Origin: Arthrobacter sp. ISL-28 | GTDB lineage: Bacteria > Actinomycetota > Actinomycetes > Actinomycetales > Micrococcaceae | Direction: 5' to 3' | DNA: 64,000 nt | NCBI RefSeq assembly: GCF_018613875.1 | Contig: NZ_JAGGPJ010000027.1 | Location: 62,001 to 126,000, forward strand | Shown: in pieces, positions 61,851-64,000 of the stretch | Numbering within the stretch: position 1 is the first letter of the stretch | Layout of the letters: the number at the start of each line of letters is the position of its first letter | The notes under the pieces: generated by a model | What the model was told of the DNA's origin: nothing | Databases searched by the model: none | The model's input: the letters and a program-made list of their open reading frames with translations, nothing else | Program-made: the position numbers and the translations under genes

Positions 61851-63035
61851 GTGAACGCTGATCTCGTCGTAGTCGGTTCGGGTTTTTTTGGCCTGACAAT
61901 CGCGGAACGCGCCGCCACCGAGCTTGGGCTTAAGGTTGCAGTCCTGGACCGCCGCCACCATATTGGCGGCAACGCATACAGCGAAAATGAAGTCAAGACC
62001 GGCATCGAAGTCCACCGGTACGGTGCCCACCTCTTCCACACCTCCAACGAGCGCGTTTGGGAGTACGTGAACCGCTTCACCGCCTTCACGAACTACCAGC
62101 ACAAGGTCTACACCAACCACAGGGGCGAGGTGTACCAGATGCCCATCAACCTCGGAACGATCAATCAGTTTTTCCGGTCTGCCATGGGACCGGCTGAAGC
62201 CCGGGCGCTCATCCAGGAACAGGCAGGGGAGCTTGCAGGAACGGATCCCCAGAACCTGAACGACAAAGGCATCCAGCTGATCGGACGCCCGCTGTATGAG
62301 GCGTTCATCAAGTACTACACGGGAAAGCAGTGGCAGACCGACCCCAAGGACCTGCCTGCGGAGATCATTTCCAGGCTTCCGGTCCGCTACAACTACGACA
62401 ACCGCTACTTCAATGACAAGCACGAAGGCCTTCCGCTGGACGGTTATACGGCTTGGATTGAGCGAATGGCCGACCACCCGAACATCGAGGTCCACCTCAA
62501 TACAGACTTCTTCGACGACGGCGAATTCGGCCGGGCGTCGGTGCGCGGCCAGGTTCCGGTCATTTACACGGGGCCGGTCGACCGATACTTCAACTATGCC
62601 GAAGGCGACCTGTCCTGGCGCACCATCGACCTGGAGGAAGAGGTCCTGCCGATCGAGGACTTCCAGGGCTGCGCCGTGATGAACTATCCGGACGAGGACG
62701 TCTCTTACACGCGGATCCATGAATTCCGGCACTTCCATCCGGAACGCGACTACACAAAGGATGCCACGGTAATCATGCGGGAATTCTCCCGCTTTGCTGA
62801 GAAAGGCGACGAGCCGTACTACCCGGTGAACACCGCCGTCGACCGTGCCAAGCTGATCGCCTACCGCGATCTGGCCCGCGACGAGGATTCGGTGCTATTC
62901 GGCGGGCGGCTCGGGACGTACAAATACCTTGACATGCACATGGCAATCGGATCAGCCCTGAGCATGTTCGACAACAAGATCAAGCCGCATTTCAGCGGCG
63001 GTGCGAAGCTGGAAAGTGGAGGAGTAGACGCATGA
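61851..63035 (+). CDS. glf: UDP-galactopyranose mutase
   Basis: A 394-residue flavoenzyme that converts UDP-galactopyranose to UDP-galactofuranose. The FAD site is VVGSGFFGLTIAERAATELG with DRRHHIGGNAYSEN; other signatures are YGAHLFHTSNERVWEYVNRF, YYTGKQWQTDPKDLPAEII and ARDEDSVLFGGRLGTYKYLD. The GTG has AGGAGAG 3 nt upstream. The gap before it (61720-61850) probably holds a promoter. Its stop overlaps the glfT2 start (ATGA). Confidence 0.96.
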   Translation: MNADLVVVGSGFFGLTIAERAATELGLKVAVLDRRHHIGGNAYSENEVKTGIEVHRYGAHLFHTSNERVWEYVNRFTAFTNYQHKVYTNHRGEVYQMPINLGTINQFFRSAMGPAEARALIQEQAGELAGTDPQNLNDKGIQLIGRPLYEAFIKYYTGKQWQTDPKDLPAEIISRLPVRYNYDNRYFNDKHEGLPLDGYTAWIERMADHPNIEVHLNTDFFDDGEFGRASVRGQVPVIYTGPVDRYFNYAEGDLSWRTIDLEEEVLPIEDFQGCAVMNYPDEDVSYTRIHEFRHFHPERDYTKDATVIMREFSRFAEKGDEPYYPVNTAVDRAKLIAYRDLARDEDSVLFGGRLGTYKYLDMHMAIGSALSMFDNKIKPHFSGGAKLESGGVDA

Positions 63036-64000
63036 GCGTAGCGACAGAATTCCGGCAGGGAGCCGAAACTGCCATTGAGGATACCGTCTGGAAGACGGTT
63101 CACCGTGTGGTTTTTCCGGTCGACGGCGACACGGACACCCTTCCGCTGTACGTTGACTTTGATGCCGCGCGCCGGGTCGTGGACACAACAGACGCGGGCG
63201 CCAAACGCGCCGCCACGGCAACCTCGCAGCTGGTCTCCCAGCGAAGTGAGCTCCGGTCGGACTTCGTCCTGGACCGCCGCCGGCTGTCCCTGCCGTCACA
63301 CCGACGGGTCTCCTTTGGCACCTACTTCAACGCTTTCCCGGCCAGCTATTGGCGGTCCCACACGGACGTGCAGCAGGTCCGCCTGAGCATTGAAGTGGAT
63401 GCAGAGGCAACGGTCATTGTCTATAAGTCCAGCCCCCGCGGCAGTTCGAACCGCGTCCAAAGCATCCACCTGAGGGAAGGCACCACTGCAACGTGTGACC
63501 TCTCGCTGATGAGCTTTGCTGACGGCGGCTGGTACTGGTTCGACCTCGTGGCCCACGGAAAAGACGTGACGCTGAACCGCGCCGACTGGTCGGTTCCCGA
63601 GCCCAAGGACTTCACCCCTGGCTCGCTTTCCATTGCGGTCACCACGTTTAACCGCCCGGATTACTGCGTCAAGCACCTGCGCACCTTTGCCGAGTCCGAT
63701 GAACTGCTTGCGGTGATGGACCGGCTCATCGTTACAGACCAGGGGAACCAGAAGGTCAGGGACGAGGCAGGCTTCGACGAAGCCGCCGCAGTGCTCGGTG
63801 ACAAATTCAAGCTCATCGAACAGGGAAACCTGGGCGGTTCGGGCGGTTTTGCGCGCGGAATGCATGAAGCCGTCCAGGGCGGCCAGAGCAAGTACGTCAT
63901 GCTGCTTGACGACGACGTCGTGGTCGAGACTGAGGGCGTGCTTCGGGCGGTCAACTTCGCCGACTTCACCCGCAGTGCCACCATTGTGGGTGGCCACATG
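63032..64000 (+). CDS. glfT2: Galactofuranosyltransferase GlfT2-like, N-terminal part (3' end outside window)
   Basis: The first 323 codons of a large GT-A glycosyltransferase; the frame is open to the window edge. An N-terminal beta-sandwich domain (FPVDGDTDTLPLYVDFDAAR; GTYFNAFPASYWRSHTDVQQ) leads to the catalytic domain with VTTFNRPDYCVKHLRTFAES, GNLGGSGGFARGMHEAVQGG and the metal-binding DDD in YVMLLDDDVVVETEG. This matches mycobacterial GlfT2, which polymerises galactofuranose. The ATG overlaps the glf stop, so mutase and transferase are coupled. Confidence 0.9.
   Translation, partial: MSVATEFRQGAETAIEDTVWKTVHRVVFPVDGDTDTLPLYVDFDAARRVVDTTDAGAKRAATATSQLVSQRSELRSDFVLDRRRLSLPSHRRVSFGTYFNAFPASYWRSHTDVQQVRLSIEVDAEATVIVYKSSPRGSSNRVQSIHLREGTTATCDLSLMSFADGGWYWFDLVAHGKDVTLNRADWSVPEPKDFTPGSLSIAVTTFNRPDYCVKHLRTFAESDELLAVMDRLIVTDQGNQKVRDEAGFDEAAAVLGDKFKLIEQGNLGGSGGFARGMHEAVQGGQSKYVMLLDDDVVVETEGVLRAVNFADFTRSATIVGGHM

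Noticed and set aside
1..64000. CRISPR arrays, insertion sequences, prophage or integrative element boundaries
   Set aside because: No regularly spaced repeats, transposase, integrase or tRNA-associated direct repeats were seen; the tandem tRNAs are a plain duplication.

Overview
The window is a high-GC actinobacterial chromosome segment, most likely from the Arthrobacter/Pseudarthrobacter group (Micrococcaceae). The evidence is the set of actinobacterial markers (UvrD2 with HRDC domain, WhiB1, MtrAB-LpqB, UPF0182, DUF2342, SigK/RskA, the 180-kDa NAD-glutamate dehydrogenase), frequent GTG/TTG starts, many translationally coupled genes and the order mtrA-mtrB-lpqB-comF-hpf-secA. The genus is inferred from memory of protein families. 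No prophage, insertion sequence, CRISPR array, rRNA or origin was recognised; this is ordinary chromosomal backbone with one surface-polysaccharide locus at the right end.

Layout. 1-7.8 kb: uvrD2 (left end cut off), a YgjP-type metallopeptidase, a convergent DUF2342 protein, a PDZ/Lon-like membrane protease and a UPF0182 membrane protein. 7.9-9.4 kb: two initiator tRNAs and a cytochrome b-type membrane protein. 9.4-14.4 kb: envelope stress genes (PspA, a TPM-domain protein, HtrA). 14.7-18.7 kb: etfB-etfA-PIG-L deacetylase, then rskA/sigK. 18.9-21.8 kb: trmL, a J-domain protein, a lipoprotein and DoxX. 21.8-28.8 kb: a cysteine-rich HTH regulator, cysteine desulfurase, an FAD oxidoreductase, mnmA, an F420-type oxidoreductase, chorismate mutase and a cysteine-free MetE-like protein. 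28.8-40.2 kb: a DUF4166 protein, mtrA-mtrB-lpqB-comF-hpf, a YcaQ-like protein and secA. 40.2-44.7 kb: a cluster of small poorly understood genes (Rv3235-like, LysM, unknown, HTH, SAF, ParA-like). 44.7-51.4 kb: glutamate dehydrogenase, a PdtaS-like kinase and convergent whiB1. 51.6-56.3 kb: a small membrane protein and a large FHA-FtsK/SpoIIIE (EssC-like) protein. 56.5-64 kb: wbpA-wbpD-wbpE-wbpB, a GT4 glycosyltransferase, glf and a GlfT2-like enzyme (right end cut off).

How the genes work together. The wbp set can convert UDP-GlcNAc to a diacetamido uronic acid sugar nucleotide, and glf/glfT2 supply and polymerise galactofuranose, so the right end builds a cell-surface glycan. The cysteine desulfurase can supply sulfur to MnmA for tRNA thiolation. 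MtrAB-LpqB, PspA/TPM, HtrA and SigK/RskA are envelope-sensing or repair functions.

The most interesting signals not explained by gene calls are: a 28-bp AT-rich two-part motif with identical spacing before doxX, before the cysteine-rich regulator and before the FAD oxidoreductase; a CRP-like palindrome upstream of whiB1; several genes whose -10 hexamer lies exactly 6 nt before the start codon (leaderless mRNA candidates); an EssC-like ATPase with no secretion partners in view; and unusually frequent 15-30 bp tandem duplications, several sitting on stop codons or terminators.
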